Source: Desulfoluna limicola (lineage in GTDB: Bacteria > Desulfobacterota > Desulfobacteria > Desulfobacterales > Desulfolunaceae). From it: 64,000 nt of DNA. A model generated the notes under the pieces. That model was not told the origin of the DNA, did no database searches, and was given only the letters and a program-made list of their open reading frames with translations. How positions within the stretch are numbered: the stretch's first letter is position 1; each line of letters begins with the position of its first letter. Below are positions 25,758-35,106 of this stretch, piece by piece. Made by a program: the position numbers and the translations under genes. The stretch is taken from positions 4,301,501-4,365,500 of the forward strand of contig NZ_AP024488.1 in assembly GCF_021654575.1 (NCBI RefSeq), given 5' to 3'.

Positions 25758-26251
25758 CTCTTGAAGGCTTTCGTGGTCGCGCCGTAACAAAGTCAGGTTG
25801 CAAGGGGCAGTACGCATTAGACGTATTGCCACGCGCGTGTTTGCACCATGTAAGATCCGGAACACTTACGGAACCGACCGATTACGACCGCACCATGACA
25901 CCGCGTACCGCCCGCATGAAGACCTCAGGCTCTCTCCCGACGCCAGCATAACCAATTCGAGAGAGCCTGTTGTGTTTTCATCCCCCGAGCCACACCAGCA
26001 AACCCCTTGTTATATCAGCCAATAGCAACCACCCCCGCCTGCCCCCACAAAAAAATTGCGAAAAACTCAAAAAAGGTTATGATACCGGAACCGGAGCGCC
26101 TGCCCGGACGGCCACCCGCTCCTTCAATATCTCAGGAGCATGAAGGCCTTTCTGCTACACCATGGATACCCCACGGCACATGCGGCCATGCCGTCGTTGC
26201 CCTTTGTTTCCAAACCATGAATCGTATCTTCAGGAGCGCTGTTTCACCGCT
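25758..26251 (+). other. Gap between rpmB and parE with two hairpins
   Basis: No coding frame is supported. A hairpin GGCAGTACG/CGTATTGCC lies at 25806-25830, and a terminator-like stem follows at 25926-25969. The 170 nt between rpmB and that stem could be a long 3' UTR or a small RNA; no promoter was identified. Confidence 0.4.
25926..25978 (+). terminator. Terminator downstream of rpmB
   Basis: A perfect 11-bp stem CAGGCTCTCTC / GAGAGAGCCTG with a 22-nt loop, followed by TTGTGTTTT. Confidence 0.65.
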
Positions 26252-28165
26252 ATGGACATGGATGTAAAACGATATGACGCGGATGCCATTGAGGTCCTGA
26301 AAGGCCTTGATCCTGTCAGGCGCCGGCCAGGAATGTACACCGACACCGATCGCCCAAACCACCTGGCCCAGGAAGCCATCGACAACAGCGTGGATGAGGC
26401 CATCGCCGGCCACGCCGACAAGGTATCGGTAACCCTTTTCGAAGACGGTTCCCTTGAGGTCAGCGACAACGGCCGTGGCATGCCCGTGGACATCCACCCC
26501 GAAGAGGGGATCACCGGCGTGGAGCTCATCATGACCCGCCTTCATGCCGGCGCCAAGTTTTCCGGCAAGAACTACACGTTCTCCGGTGGCCTGCATGGCG
26601 TGGGAGTTTCCGTTGTTAACGCCCTGTGCACCCGGGTGGAGGTGGAGATCCGGCGGGACGGCAAAAAATACGCCATTGCCTTTGAAAACGGGGACAAGGT
26701 GGAAGACCTCACCCAGGTGGGCGAGGTGGGTCGCCGCAACACCGGCACCACGGTCCGCTTCTGGCCCGATGCCAGTTACTTCGACACCCCGAAGTTCTCC
26801 GTACGACGGCTTGTCCATATATTGAAGGCCAAAGCGGTGCTCTGCAAAGGGCTCACGGTCTGCTTCCGGGACATCCCGGGTGGTGAAAAACACCAATGGT
26901 ATTATGAAGACGGTCTCTCTGCCTACCTGACGGAAAGCCTGGGCGATGTGGAGCAGGTGCCATCCCCTCCGTTTATCGGAGAGATAGAAGGGGAGAGGGA
27001 GTCCGCCTCCTGGGCGGTGACCTGGCTCCCCGACGGTGGCGTCCCCATGTCGGAAAGTTACGTCAACCTCATCCCCACAGCCCAGGGCGGCACCCATGTC
27101 AACGGCCTTAGAAGTGGCCTCCTTGCAGCCCTTCGGGAGTTCTGTGACATCCACAAGCTCCTGCCCAGGGGCGTGCGCCTGGCCCCGGAAGATATCTGGG
27201 ACAACTGCGCCTACGTCCTCTCGGTAAAAATGGAAGACCCCCAGTTTTCAGGCCAGACCAAGGAACGGCTCTCCTCAAGGCAAATCGCCGCCTACGTCTC
27301 AGGCATTGCCAAGGATGCCTTCAGCCTCTGGCTCAACCAGAACACCGCAGAAGGGGAGTTTCTGGCCGAACTGGCCCTGTCCAACGCCCAGAAGCGCATG
27401 AAGGCCGGAAAGAAGGTCGCTCGAAAAAAAATCACCCAGGGCCCGGCCCTTCCCGGCAAACTGGCTGACTGTGTGGAGACGGATATCTCCCGCACCGAAA
27501 TCTTCCTGGTGGAGGGTGACTCTGCCGGTGGGTCGGCCAAGCAGGCCAGAGACCGCCAGACCCAGGCCATCATGCCCCTGAGGGGAAAAATCCTGAACAC
27601 CTGGGAGGTGGAGCATGAGGTCGTCCTGAACTCAAAGGAGATCCATGACATCGCCGTGGCGTTGGGGGTGGACCCCGGCTCCGACAACATCAGCCAGCTG
27701 CGCTACGGCAAGGTGTGCATCCTGGCCGATGCGGACTCCGACGGCCTTCATATCGCCACCCTCCTCTGCGCTCTCTTTCTCAAGCATTTCCGGCCGCTGG
27801 TGGAGCAAGGCCATATCTTTGTGGCCATGCCCCCCCTCTTCCGGATCGATATCGGCAAAGAGGTCTATTACGCCCTTGACGAGTCCGAAAAACAGGGAAT
27901 CCTCGACCGAATTGCCGCGGAAAAGAAGCGCGGCACCGTCAACGTGGTCCGTTTCAAGGGCCTGGGGGAGATGAACCCACTGCAGCTCCGTGAGACCACC
28001 ATGGCCGAAGACACCCGAAGGCTGGTTCAACTCACCACAGGAGATGAAGAGAACGCACCGGACGCGCTGTTTGACATGCTCCTGGCCAAGAAAAGGGCCG
28101 GAGACCGACGCGACTGGCTTGAAAACAAAGGCGACCTCGCCGAGGCCAGCAACCTGGTGATTTAG
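26252..28165 (+). CDS. parE: DNA topoisomerase IV subunit B
   Basis: A 637-residue type IIA topoisomerase ATPase subunit. The GHKL ATP site is seen in EAIDNSVDEAIAGHAD and VSDNGRGMPVD, with GGLHGVGVSVVNAL. The Toprim domain has EIFLVEGDSAGGSAKQARD and LADADSDGLHI. Assignment as ParE rather than GyrB rests on length (no GyrB-type insert) and on parC next door. The start at 26252 gives the canonical MDMDVKRYDADAIEVLKGL; the frame stays open to 26162 without family resemblance. Confidence 0.94.
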   Translation: MDMDVKRYDADAIEVLKGLDPVRRRPGMYTDTDRPNHLAQEAIDNSVDEAIAGHADKVSVTLFEDGSLEVSDNGRGMPVDIHPEEGITGVELIMTRLHAGAKFSGKNYTFSGGLHGVGVSVVNALCTRVEVEIRRDGKKYAIAFENGDKVEDLTQVGEVGRRNTGTTVRFWPDASYFDTPKFSVRRLVHILKAKAVLCKGLTVCFRDIPGGEKHQWYYEDGLSAYLTESLGDVEQVPSPPFIGEIEGERESASWAVTWLPDGGVPMSESYVNLIPTAQGGTHVNGLRSGLLAALREFCDIHKLLPRGVRLAPEDIWDNCAYVLSVKMEDPQFSGQTKERLSSRQIAAYVSGIAKDAFSLWLNQNTAEGEFLAELALSNAQKRMKAGKKVARKKITQGPALPGKLADCVETDISRTEIFLVEGDSAGGSAKQARDRQTQAIMPLRGKILNTWEVEHEVVLNSKEIHDIAVALGVDPGSDNISQLRYGKVCILADADSDGLHIATLLCALFLKHFRPLVEQGHIFVAMPPLFRIDIGKEVYYALDESEKQGILDRIAAEKKRGTVNVVRFKGLGEMNPLQLRETTMAEDTRRLVQLTTGDEENAPDALFDMLLAKKRAGDRRDWLENKGDLAEASNLVI

Positions 28166-28173
28166 AACTGTTT

Positions 28174-28406
28174 GCCTCCGGCGGCCCTGCCGGGGGCCAA
28201 ACTTTTACCTGATCTCAAAGGGTGGGTTTGACAAACAGGTTTTATTACCCTTCTTGAGGGTTCAGCTTTGTCGGTACAACATATGCTATCGACTTATCGA
28301 CTCTGCAACAGCCTGTCTCTTCAGCCCCTGCAGGGGCTGAAGAGACAGGCTGTTGCAACCGGAAAGTTTTTGCGGAGCTTTTTCCAAAAAGCGACCCGCC
28401 GGAGGC
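28174..28406. repeat. Modular palindromic element, copy 9, with a perfect 54-nt palindrome
   Basis: GCCTCCGGCGG, CCTGCCGGGGGCC, ACAAACAGG, a linker with CATATG, a perfect palindrome at 28304-28357 (arm TGCAACAGCCTGTCTCTTC plus AGCCCCTG, 27 bp, no loop), then AACCGGAAAGTTTTTGCGG, AAAAAGCGACCCGCCGGAGGC. The closing GGAGG (28401-28405) lies 10 bp before the parC ATG. Confidence 0.9.
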
Positions 28407-28415
28407 ACGTTTGGA

Positions 28416-30692
28416 ATGAAACACGAAACTCACTTCACCGCAGAAGGTGGCGAGCAGCAACCCATCAAGCACTTTGCCGAGGATGCTTACCTGGAATACT
28501 CCATGTACGTTATCCTCGACCGCGCCCTGCCCCACATCGGCGACGGCTTGAAGCCCGTTCAGCGCCGCATTGTTTACGCCATGAGCGAGCTGGGCTTAAA
28601 AGCCACGGCCAAGTACAAGAAATCGGCACGTACCGTGGGCGACGTGTTGGGCAAGTTCCATCCCCATGGCGACTCCGCCTGCTACGAGGCCATGGTACTC
28701 ATGGCCCAGGACTTCTCCTACCGATACCCCCTGGTGGACGGCCAGGGAAACTGGGGTGCACCGGACGATCCGAAATCCTTCGCTGCGATGCGTTACACCG
28801 AGTCCCGGCTCTCACCATACGCCCAGGTACTCCTGGACGAGGTAGGCCAGGGAACCGTCTCCTGGGTCCCCAACTTTGACGGCACCCTTGAAGAGCCCTC
28901 CGTGCTTCCGGCCCGGCTGCCCAACCTCCTCTTAAACGGAACCACCGGCATTGCCGTGGGCATGTCCACGGACATCCCCCCCCACAACCTGCGTGAGGTG
29001 GCCGATGCCTGCATTCATCTGCTGGACAACCCCGAAGCCGACACACGGGACCTGCTCGCCCACATCAAAGGGCCTGATTTCCCCACGGAAGCAGAGATCA
29101 TCACCCCTTCCGCAGATCTCCAGAAGCTCTATGTCACCGGCCACGGTTCCGTTAAGATGCGGGCCGTCTGGACCCAGGAAAATGGGGATCTTGTCATCAC
29201 CGCCCTCCCCTACCAGGTCTCCGGCGCCAAGGTCATTGAGCAGATCGCCGCCCAGATGCAGGCCAAGAAGCTGCCCATGGTGGGGGACCTCCGGGACGAA
29301 TCAGACCACGAAGCCCCCACCCGCATCGTGGTGGTGCCCCGTTCCAACCGCATCGACAAAGAGGCCTTGATGGACCACCTCTTTGCCACCACCGACCTTG
29401 AGCGGAACTACCGGGTCAACATGAACGTCATCGGCACCTCGGGCAAGCCCCAGGTAAAAGGGCTCGTGCAGCTCCTCTCCGAGTGGCTTGAGTTCCGGAA
29501 AGAAACGGTGACAAGGCGCCTCACCCACCGCCTCGAAAAGGTACGAAAGCGCCTCCACATCCTCGACGGCCTCCTGGTGGCCTTCCTCAACATCGATGAG
29601 GTGATCCTCATCATCCGGAGCGAGGACAAACCCAAGCCGGTTCTCATGGAGCGTTTTGCCATCACCGACGTCCAGGCCGAAGCGATCCTTGAGCTGCGCC
29701 TGCGCCACCTGGCCAAGCTGGAAGAGATGAAAATCCGCGGAGAGCAGGACGAACTCTCCAAGGAGCGGGACGGCCTTGAAAAGGTACTGAGCTCCAGCAA
29801 ACGCCTCATGAAACTTATCCAGAAAGAGATCAAGGCCGATGCCAAAACCTACGGCGACGACCGAAGATCCCCTGTGGTGGAACGGCAGGAAGCCCAGGCC
29901 CTTTCCGAGAAGGATCTCATGCCCACGGAGCCGGTCACCCTCATCCTCTCCAAAAATGGATGGATCCGTTCCGCCAAGGGCCACGATGTGGATCTCTCCC
30001 GCATCAAGTACAAAGCCGGCGATGAACTCCTCTGTGCTGCCGAAGGCAAAAGCTCCCAGTTTGCGGCCTTCATCGACTCCACAGGCCGCAGCTACAGCCT
30101 GGAATCCCATACGCTGCCGTCGGCCCGAAGCCACGGTGAGCCCCTCACCGGGCGCTTCACACCACCAGCCGGAGCCACCTTCAGCCACATGCTCATCGGA
30201 CGCCGCAAGGATCACTTCCTCCTCGCCTCGGATGCGGGCTATGGTTTCATCGCCAAGTTCTCGGACCTGCTCAGCAAAAACAGGGCAGGCAAGGCGCTAC
30301 TCTCTCTGCCTGCAGGGGCCAGTCCCATCCCGCCCCTGTCCATCTCCGAACTGGACGAGACCCTTCTTGCCGCCATCACCAGCGAAGGCCGCATGATCAT
30401 CTTCCCCTTGCGGGACCTTCCCATGCTCCCCAAAGGCAAGGGAAACAAGATCATCAATATCCCCTCTGCCAAAGCCAAAGCCGGCGAGGAGTTGCTCATC
30501 CGTCTCTTTACCCTGCAAAAAGAGAGCAGCATCATCATCTACGCAGGCAAGCGCCACCTCACCCTCAAACCGGGCAACGTGGCCGAATACATCAGCTCCC
30601 GGGGCTTACGGGGGAAAAAACTCCCCCGAGGCTACCAGAAGGTGGACCGCGTGGAGATCAAGGAGCCGGAGCAGCCCATGCTGATTGGCTAA
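28416..30692 (+). CDS. parC: DNA topoisomerase IV subunit A
   Basis: A 758-residue breakage-reunion subunit. The catalytic tyrosine is Tyr127 (AAMRYTESRL), the quinolone-region motif GKFHPHGDSACYEAM is present, and the C-terminal beta-pinwheel is of ParC type, without the GyrA box. With ParE it decatenates daughter chromosomes. The ATG at 28416 is preceded by GGAGG, which belongs to the repeat element; an in-frame ATG at 28353 inside the element would add 21 element-encoded residues and is unlikely. Confidence 0.95.
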   Translation: MKHETHFTAEGGEQQPIKHFAEDAYLEYSMYVILDRALPHIGDGLKPVQRRIVYAMSELGLKATAKYKKSARTVGDVLGKFHPHGDSACYEAMVLMAQDFSYRYPLVDGQGNWGAPDDPKSFAAMRYTESRLSPYAQVLLDEVGQGTVSWVPNFDGTLEEPSVLPARLPNLLLNGTTGIAVGMSTDIPPHNLREVADACIHLLDNPEADTRDLLAHIKGPDFPTEAEIITPSADLQKLYVTGHGSVKMRAVWTQENGDLVITALPYQVSGAKVIEQIAAQMQAKKLPMVGDLRDESDHEAPTRIVVVPRSNRIDKEALMDHLFATTDLERNYRVNMNVIGTSGKPQVKGLVQLLSEWLEFRKETVTRRLTHRLEKVRKRLHILDGLLVAFLNIDEVILIIRSEDKPKPVLMERFAITDVQAEAILELRLRHLAKLEEMKIRGEQDELSKERDGLEKVLSSSKRLMKLIQKEIKADAKTYGDDRRSPVVERQEAQALSEKDLMPTEPVTLILSKNGWIRSAKGHDVDLSRIKYKAGDELLCAAEGKSSQFAAFIDSTGRSYSLESHTLPSARSHGEPLTGRFTPPAGATFSHMLIGRRKDHFLLASDAGYGFIAKFSDLLSKNRAGKALLSLPAGASPIPPLSISELDETLLAAITSEGRMIIFPLRDLPMLPKGKGNKIINIPSAKAKAGEELLIRLFTLQKESSIIIYAGKRHLTLKPGNVAEYISSRGLRGKKLPRGYQKVDRVEIKEPEQPMLIG

Positions 30693-30712
30693 CATCAAAA
30701 GCAAAAAAAACG

Positions 30713-30822
30713 GCCTCCGGCGGCCCTGCCGGGGGCCAAACTTTTGAAAAGTTTGACAAACAGGTTTCAAAGGCTATTCGCCTGCGTCACCGATATTGTC
30801 AAGCCATATGGTTCTGGTTCAA
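30713..30822. repeat. Modular palindromic element, copy 10 (left half)
   Basis: GCCTCCGGCGG, CCTGCCGGGGGCC, CAAACTTTT-G-AAAAGTTTG (30737-30755), ACAAACAGG, then a linker resembling those at 41 and 55 kb (ACCGATATTG, CAAGCCATATGG). The long hairpin and right end are missing. Confidence 0.75.
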
Positions 30823-30862
30823 CAAGTGTGGCGCCTACTTTTCTCTCAGTCCCAAACCAAAT

Positions 30863-30898
30863 AAAAAACGCCCTGCCGACACATCGGCTGGGCGTTTT
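30863..30898. terminator. Bidirectional terminator
   Basis: AAAACGCCC(T)GCCG / CGGC(T)GGGCGTTTT with loop ACACAT, lying between convergent parC and the EamA transporter gene. Confidence 0.85.
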
Positions 30899-30923
30899 CT
30901 ATTCACTGTTCACCACTCACTAT

Positions 30924-31811
30924 TCACTGGTCGCTTTTCTTCCTCGGCTTCCACGTCTCGGAGACCACCATACCGGTGAGGATGAGGCCGGCCCCCCAGA
31001 ACTCCATTCGCCCCATGGCTTCGCCTGCAAGCCCCCAGGCAAAGAGAGCGGCAAAGACCGGCTCAAGGCAGAAGATAAGGGCTGTGTCCGAAGGGGAAAC
31101 CCACTTTTGAACGATGGTCTGGATAAGAAAGGGAAGCACCGTGGCAAAAAAAGAGCAGAGAATAAGTGCTCCTGCAATTTTCGGATTCCATGAAAAGAGG
31201 GGGTACCCTTTCACAAGGGCCGTCACGCCGAAGATCCCGCCGATGGTCCCCAGCTGCACGACGGCGAGCCAGTAGCTGTCACATCGCGCCGCATAACGAC
31301 CGGTGTAAAGGATATGAAGGGCAAAAAACACGGCGCAGGCCAACGCATAGGTATCACCCCGGTTCACCGGCCCGAATCCCCCTTTGCCCATAAGTCCGCA
31401 CATCAGATAGATCCCCCCCACAGACAAAAGGGCCCCCACAGCTTTGGCCGGCTCCAGGCGACGTTTGAAAAGGGGAACGGCAAGAATCGGCACCCACACC
31501 ACATTGAGCCCTGTCAGAAAGGCGGTATTTGACGCGGTGGTATGGAGCAACGCCACTGTCTGAAGGGCGTACCCCGCAACCACCTGTAGCCCGAGAAGCC
31601 CTCCCCGCCCAAGGGTATATATATCCAGGGGTTGATGTGACAAAGGCCGGGCAAGAAGCAAAATAAGAAAGGCCAGAAGAAAACGCTGGGCAAGAAAAAG
31701 GGAAACGGCCACATCGTCAAGGGCCCCTTTGATCACGGTGAAGGTCATCCCCCAAAAAAAGGCGACGAGGACCAGCCCACCAACCCCCACGATACGTTTG
31801 TTGCTGTTCAT
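30924..31811 (-). CDS. EamA/DMT-family transporter
   Basis: A 295-residue inner-membrane protein with about ten hydrophobic segments in two repeated halves. FFWGMTFTVIKGALDD is the EamA start motif, and the second half begins GDTYALACAVFFALHILYTG. Such drug/metabolite exporters carry amino acids or other small metabolites; the substrate cannot be read from the sequence. It is a single gene closed by the terminator at 30863-30898. Confidence 0.88.
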   Translation of the reverse strand: MNSNKRIVGVGGLVLVAFFWGMTFTVIKGALDDVAVSLFLAQRFLLAFLILLLARPLSHQPLDIYTLGRGGLLGLQVVAGYALQTVALLHTTASNTAFLTGLNVVWVPILAVPLFKRRLEPAKAVGALLSVGGIYLMCGLMGKGGFGPVNRGDTYALACAVFFALHILYTGRYAARCDSYWLAVVQLGTIGGIFGVTALVKGYPLFSWNPKIAGALILCSFFATVLPFLIQTIVQKWVSPSDTALIFCLEPVFAALFAWGLAGEAMGRMEFWGAGLILTGMVVSETWKPRKKSDQ

Positions 31812-32167
31812 TCACGACTCCAAATTATTCACGCAGTTGCAATATGGCCCCACCCCCATAATGGGTATGACAAATGGGGCGGCAAATTCTACATCAACTC
31901 CTTCATGTTAGGTAATGTATTTTCACCTTCTCCTGCACAATGGCGACGGATTGACACCAACATGCCGATCTGATAGTTTATTTTCTAGTACATCAACCCG
32001 ATGACCCTGTCGGTACACTCCGGATTCCCCCCCCATGACACACCGGGACGGCTCCACGGAAAATTCCTGCGCCGCAACAATCCAGGATACCGCTTAAAGT
32101 CAAACAGATACGCCAACCCACGCGATCCACACCGGGATTCACGCGCCATAAGGTGGTAACCGAAACG
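31812..32167. other. Intergenic region between divergent genes
   Basis: An AT-richer stretch (31840-31990) without a convincing gene. It should contain promoters for the EamA and DUF4388 genes. No clear boxes were assigned. Confidence 0.45.
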
Positions 32168-34375
32168 ATGAAGATTGAAGTTGGAGGCCAGATACAGGGA
32201 ATTTCCCTCAGCTCATTCCTGCAGATTGTCCAGATGGACAAAACCTCCTGCACGTTAAAAATATATTCCAACGATGAGGTCGGCTACCTGTGGCTTGTGG
32301 ACGGCAACCTTGTGGCCGCAGAGGCAGGAGCCACCCAAGGCCTTGATGCTGTCTACGACATCATCTGCTGGAACGACACCGTCATCGTCATCGACAGTGC
32401 TCCGGCGCCGGAACAGAACATCACCACGCCCCTGATGAGCATCCTCATGGAGGGGCTCAGGCTGCGTGATGAAAAAGCCGCCCAGGAGCAGGACGTTGAT
32501 GAAGCGTCCCCTGCCCTTCCCGGGCAGAAACAGTCCATCGACGACCAGATCGCCATGCAGTTCGTGATGGAAGACAAACCCGACCTGCCTGATAAAATAG
32601 AGGACCTGCCCCCGGTTAATAGCCAGGTTCCCGCCACCGAGCCGCCATCCCCTGGTCCCCAGACCACCCCGCCCCCACAGCCACTGCACCCTGCCGTGGC
32701 CCTGGATCTGGAGGATGAGGCCGGCAAAGCCATGGTAGACGACGGGTCATGGCTCTACGAGTATGAAGATGAAGAAGCCCAGGAACCATCAAGCCCCATC
32801 CGCAAGATCCTTATCACCTTCCTCCTTTTTCTCGTCATCGCAGGCGGTGCGTTTGGCGGCTACATCTGGTACCGTGCCCATACCCTGGAAGCAGAATACA
32901 ACACACTCATGACCGAACTTACGGCCATGAAGGACTTCCAACAGCAAAAAGACCTCCTTGAGAACTTCCTGGACGTTCGCGTTATCAACCGTTACTCCAT
33001 GCAGGTGACGGAACGGCTCAACGAAGCCAATGCCCTCCTTGAACTTGATAAACGCATCGAAGCCATGCCCCGTGACGGAGATTTTATCACGACAGCCGTG
33101 GGGCTCTACAAGGAGTACCTGAGAAGCCACCGCGGCACCCCGTTCATGACCGCCATCCGCATCAAAATGAAAAGCCTCCCAGCCCAACTGGATGACCTGG
33201 ACTACAAGCGCATTCGGGAGGCGGAAAGCAAGAGTGTCCAGGACCGCCTGGGGCTCTACCGCGCCTACCTCAATGATCACGCCAACGGAAAGTACGTCCG
33301 TGAGGTCTCCAACCTTGTGGCATCTGTCAGTGATGAATATTACCTCTCGATCAAAGAAAAAGTGTCGTCCTGTTACAAGGAAAAAAACTGGGCCCCCTGC
33401 ATAGCGGTGGCCGACACCTTTACCGCGGAATTCCCTGAAGACAGCCGATTCAATGAAATCTGGCTCCTCAGGGGGGAGATGATCGAGCAGGGACAGCTCA
33501 AGGAGATGCGGCGACAAGCCCAAAAGCTTTCCTACGCAGACACACGCAACATGTACATCGCCTACCTCCAGAAAAATCCCCACAGCACCATTGAAGGGGA
33601 GCTAAGAAAAGAGATCGCCGCCATGAGCAAAAAAGCCGAGCAGCAGGGGCAGTGGAGAGAGGTCAAAAAAGTTGCCGACGACCCGAATAAGCCCATCAAC
33701 ATCCGCATCCGTGAAGTGGAACTCTACATCGAACGGTACCCGGACGGTGCGTTTATCAAAGAGGCCCGAAAAAAGAAAAGCAGCTTGGAGTCCCAGAAAA
33801 GTCGCCTCCTGAAAGAGGAAAAGGCCGCCCGGAAGAACTTGCAGGCCCAGCAGGCTGAAAAAAGGCGAATCGATGAACAGGAACGGGCCCTGCAACGTCA
33901 ACAGCAGGCTGAAGCCGAGAACAGGCGCAAACGAGAGCTCGCCGCCCGAACCCGGGCCCGTGAAGCCAGCATCAGAGCTCTTCTTCTCGGCAAAGAGAGC
34001 CGCTTCGTTGACCACAACAACGGCACCATCACCGACACGCAGTCCGGCCTCACCTGGATGATGCTGGACGCCAAAAACGCAGGTGCCTCCTGCATGACCT
34101 TCAAAAATGCCAGGTCTTGGGTCGAAGCCCTGAAAACGGGGGGCCACTCCGACTGGCGTCTCCCCACGGCCAATGAATTGGCTCTTCTCTACAACGGAAA
34201 GCCCTATTACCCCACCAGTGGAGCCCCATGGTACTGGACCGCCGAACTTGAAACCGGTGCCTGGGGAACAAGCACCGAGGCGTTTACCTTTGACCCAAAC
34301 AACAAAGAGACCTTCAAGCGGGAAACCCACCCCCTGACCAAGTGCGGGTATGTTCACGCCGTCCGCACCCCCTGA
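32168..34375 (+). CDS. DUF4388 - transmembrane - coiled coil - DUF1566 protein
   Basis: A 735-residue protein. Residues 1-100 form a DUF4388/PATAN-like domain (GQIQGISLSSFLQIVQMDKT, GYLWLVDGNLVAAE). An acidic Pro-rich linker runs to 210, one membrane helix spans about 213-235, and a helical, charged region runs to about 600 (RLLKEEKAARKNLQAQQAEK). The C-terminal DUF1566/Lcl domain is DHNNGTITDTQSGLTWMM ... DWRLPTANELALL. The topology would put DUF4388 in the cytoplasm and the Lcl domain outside. AAGGTGG favours the ATG at 32168; a GTG at 32153 is in frame. A link between cytoplasmic signalling and an envelope-exposed domain is inferred. Confidence 0.82.
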   Translation: MKIEVGGQIQGISLSSFLQIVQMDKTSCTLKIYSNDEVGYLWLVDGNLVAAEAGATQGLDAVYDIICWNDTVIVIDSAPAPEQNITTPLMSILMEGLRLRDEKAAQEQDVDEASPALPGQKQSIDDQIAMQFVMEDKPDLPDKIEDLPPVNSQVPATEPPSPGPQTTPPPQPLHPAVALDLEDEAGKAMVDDGSWLYEYEDEEAQEPSSPIRKILITFLLFLVIAGGAFGGYIWYRAHTLEAEYNTLMTELTAMKDFQQQKDLLENFLDVRVINRYSMQVTERLNEANALLELDKRIEAMPRDGDFITTAVGLYKEYLRSHRGTPFMTAIRIKMKSLPAQLDDLDYKRIREAESKSVQDRLGLYRAYLNDHANGKYVREVSNLVASVSDEYYLSIKEKVSSCYKEKNWAPCIAVADTFTAEFPEDSRFNEIWLLRGEMIEQGQLKEMRRQAQKLSYADTRNMYIAYLQKNPHSTIEGELRKEIAAMSKKAEQQGQWREVKKVADDPNKPINIRIREVELYIERYPDGAFIKEARKKKSSLESQKSRLLKEEKAARKNLQAQQAEKRRIDEQERALQRQQQAEAENRRKRELAARTRAREASIRALLLGKESRFVDHNNGTITDTQSGLTWMMLDAKNAGASCMTFKNARSWVEALKTGGHSDWRLPTANELALLYNGKPYYPTSGAPWYWTAELETGAWGTSTEAFTFDPNNKETFKRETHPLTKCGYVHAVRTP

Positions 34376-34403
34376 TCACAGCGGATTCAAACAGACATAA
34401 GAC

Positions 34404-34436
34404 AAAGCGGCTTCGATGATTCGAAGCCGCTTTTTT
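34404..34436 (+). terminator. Rho-independent terminator
   Basis: AAAGCGGCTTCGA-TGA-TTCGAAGCCGCTTTTTT, a 12-bp stem with T-run, about 30 bp past the DUF4388/DUF1566 gene. Confidence 0.9.
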
Positions 34437-34836
34437 GTGGAATGAACGTGAGCCCGGTATCAACGGGGATCGAGTTCTCCGCACATGAAATAAGGCCTGG
34501 CAGCCACTCAACGTGCCATCGCAGCCCTTGCACTCCCCGACACAGGTCTCACAATCATAAACAGTGTGTCCACGTTTTATTTGACAACCCTCTCCAAGTA
34601 TGAAAAGCCTTTTTAAACTGGGTGCAGTCGTTGAACCGTCACATGCTCACCCGAAACACCCGGGGCCTTAACCATAGCCCCCCTCACCTGATGCCATGGA
34701 GCGGAGAGATAAATCACGGCAACGTCCCCTCGCTGTCCCCGGTTTTCCCCCTCCCTCCTGCAGGAGCATGCGAGGGTTCGCCCGCCGCACCCTGCCTTCA
34801 GCCAAGCCGCTTTTTTAATCAATCAAGGAGGGGTTC
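34437..34836. other. Intergenic region upstream of the His-rich gene
   Basis: No gene is supported. TTGACA occurs at 34581-34586 but without a -10 at proper spacing. GGAGGGG just before 34837 is the ribosome-binding site of the next gene. Confidence 0.45.
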
Positions 34837-35106
34837 ATGTCACACCACGATCACGGCCACCATCATCATCACCACCATGACCACGAAACAACGCCCATGT
34901 CCCTGAAAGAGCAACTGGAGACCCTTATTGCCCACTGGGTAGACCACAACGAGGCCCACAAGGGTACCTACCTCTCTTGGGCCGATAAGGCTCGCGAAGG
35001 CGGCTTCACAGAGGCTGCGGACCTGATTGAAGAGATCGCCGGGATGACCGACGCCGTCACAGCCAAGCTTAAGGAAACCGCCGAAAAGGTGCACACCGCC
35101 CCATGA
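34837..35106 (+). CDS. Small protein with histidine-rich N-terminus
   Basis: An 89-residue protein. Residues 3-16 are almost entirely His/Asp (HHDHGHHHHHHHDH), a likely Ni/Zn/Co-binding tail. The rest is an amphipathic helical domain (LKEQLETLIAHWVDHNEAHK, GFTEAADLIEEIAGMTDAV). Similar small His-headed helical proteins occur in anaerobes, but no function is known to me. AAGGAGG lies before the ATG. The stop overlaps the start of the methyltransferase gene (ATGA), indicating coupled translation. Confidence 0.75.
   Translation: MSHHDHGHHHHHHHDHETTPMSLKEQLETLIAHWVDHNEAHKGTYLSWADKAREGGFTEAADLIEEIAGMTDAVTAKLKETAEKVHTAP

Noticed and set aside
34581..34604. TTGACA ... TATGAA as promoter of the His-rich gene
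   Set aside because: The spacer is only 12 bp and no better -10 lies at 16-18 bp.
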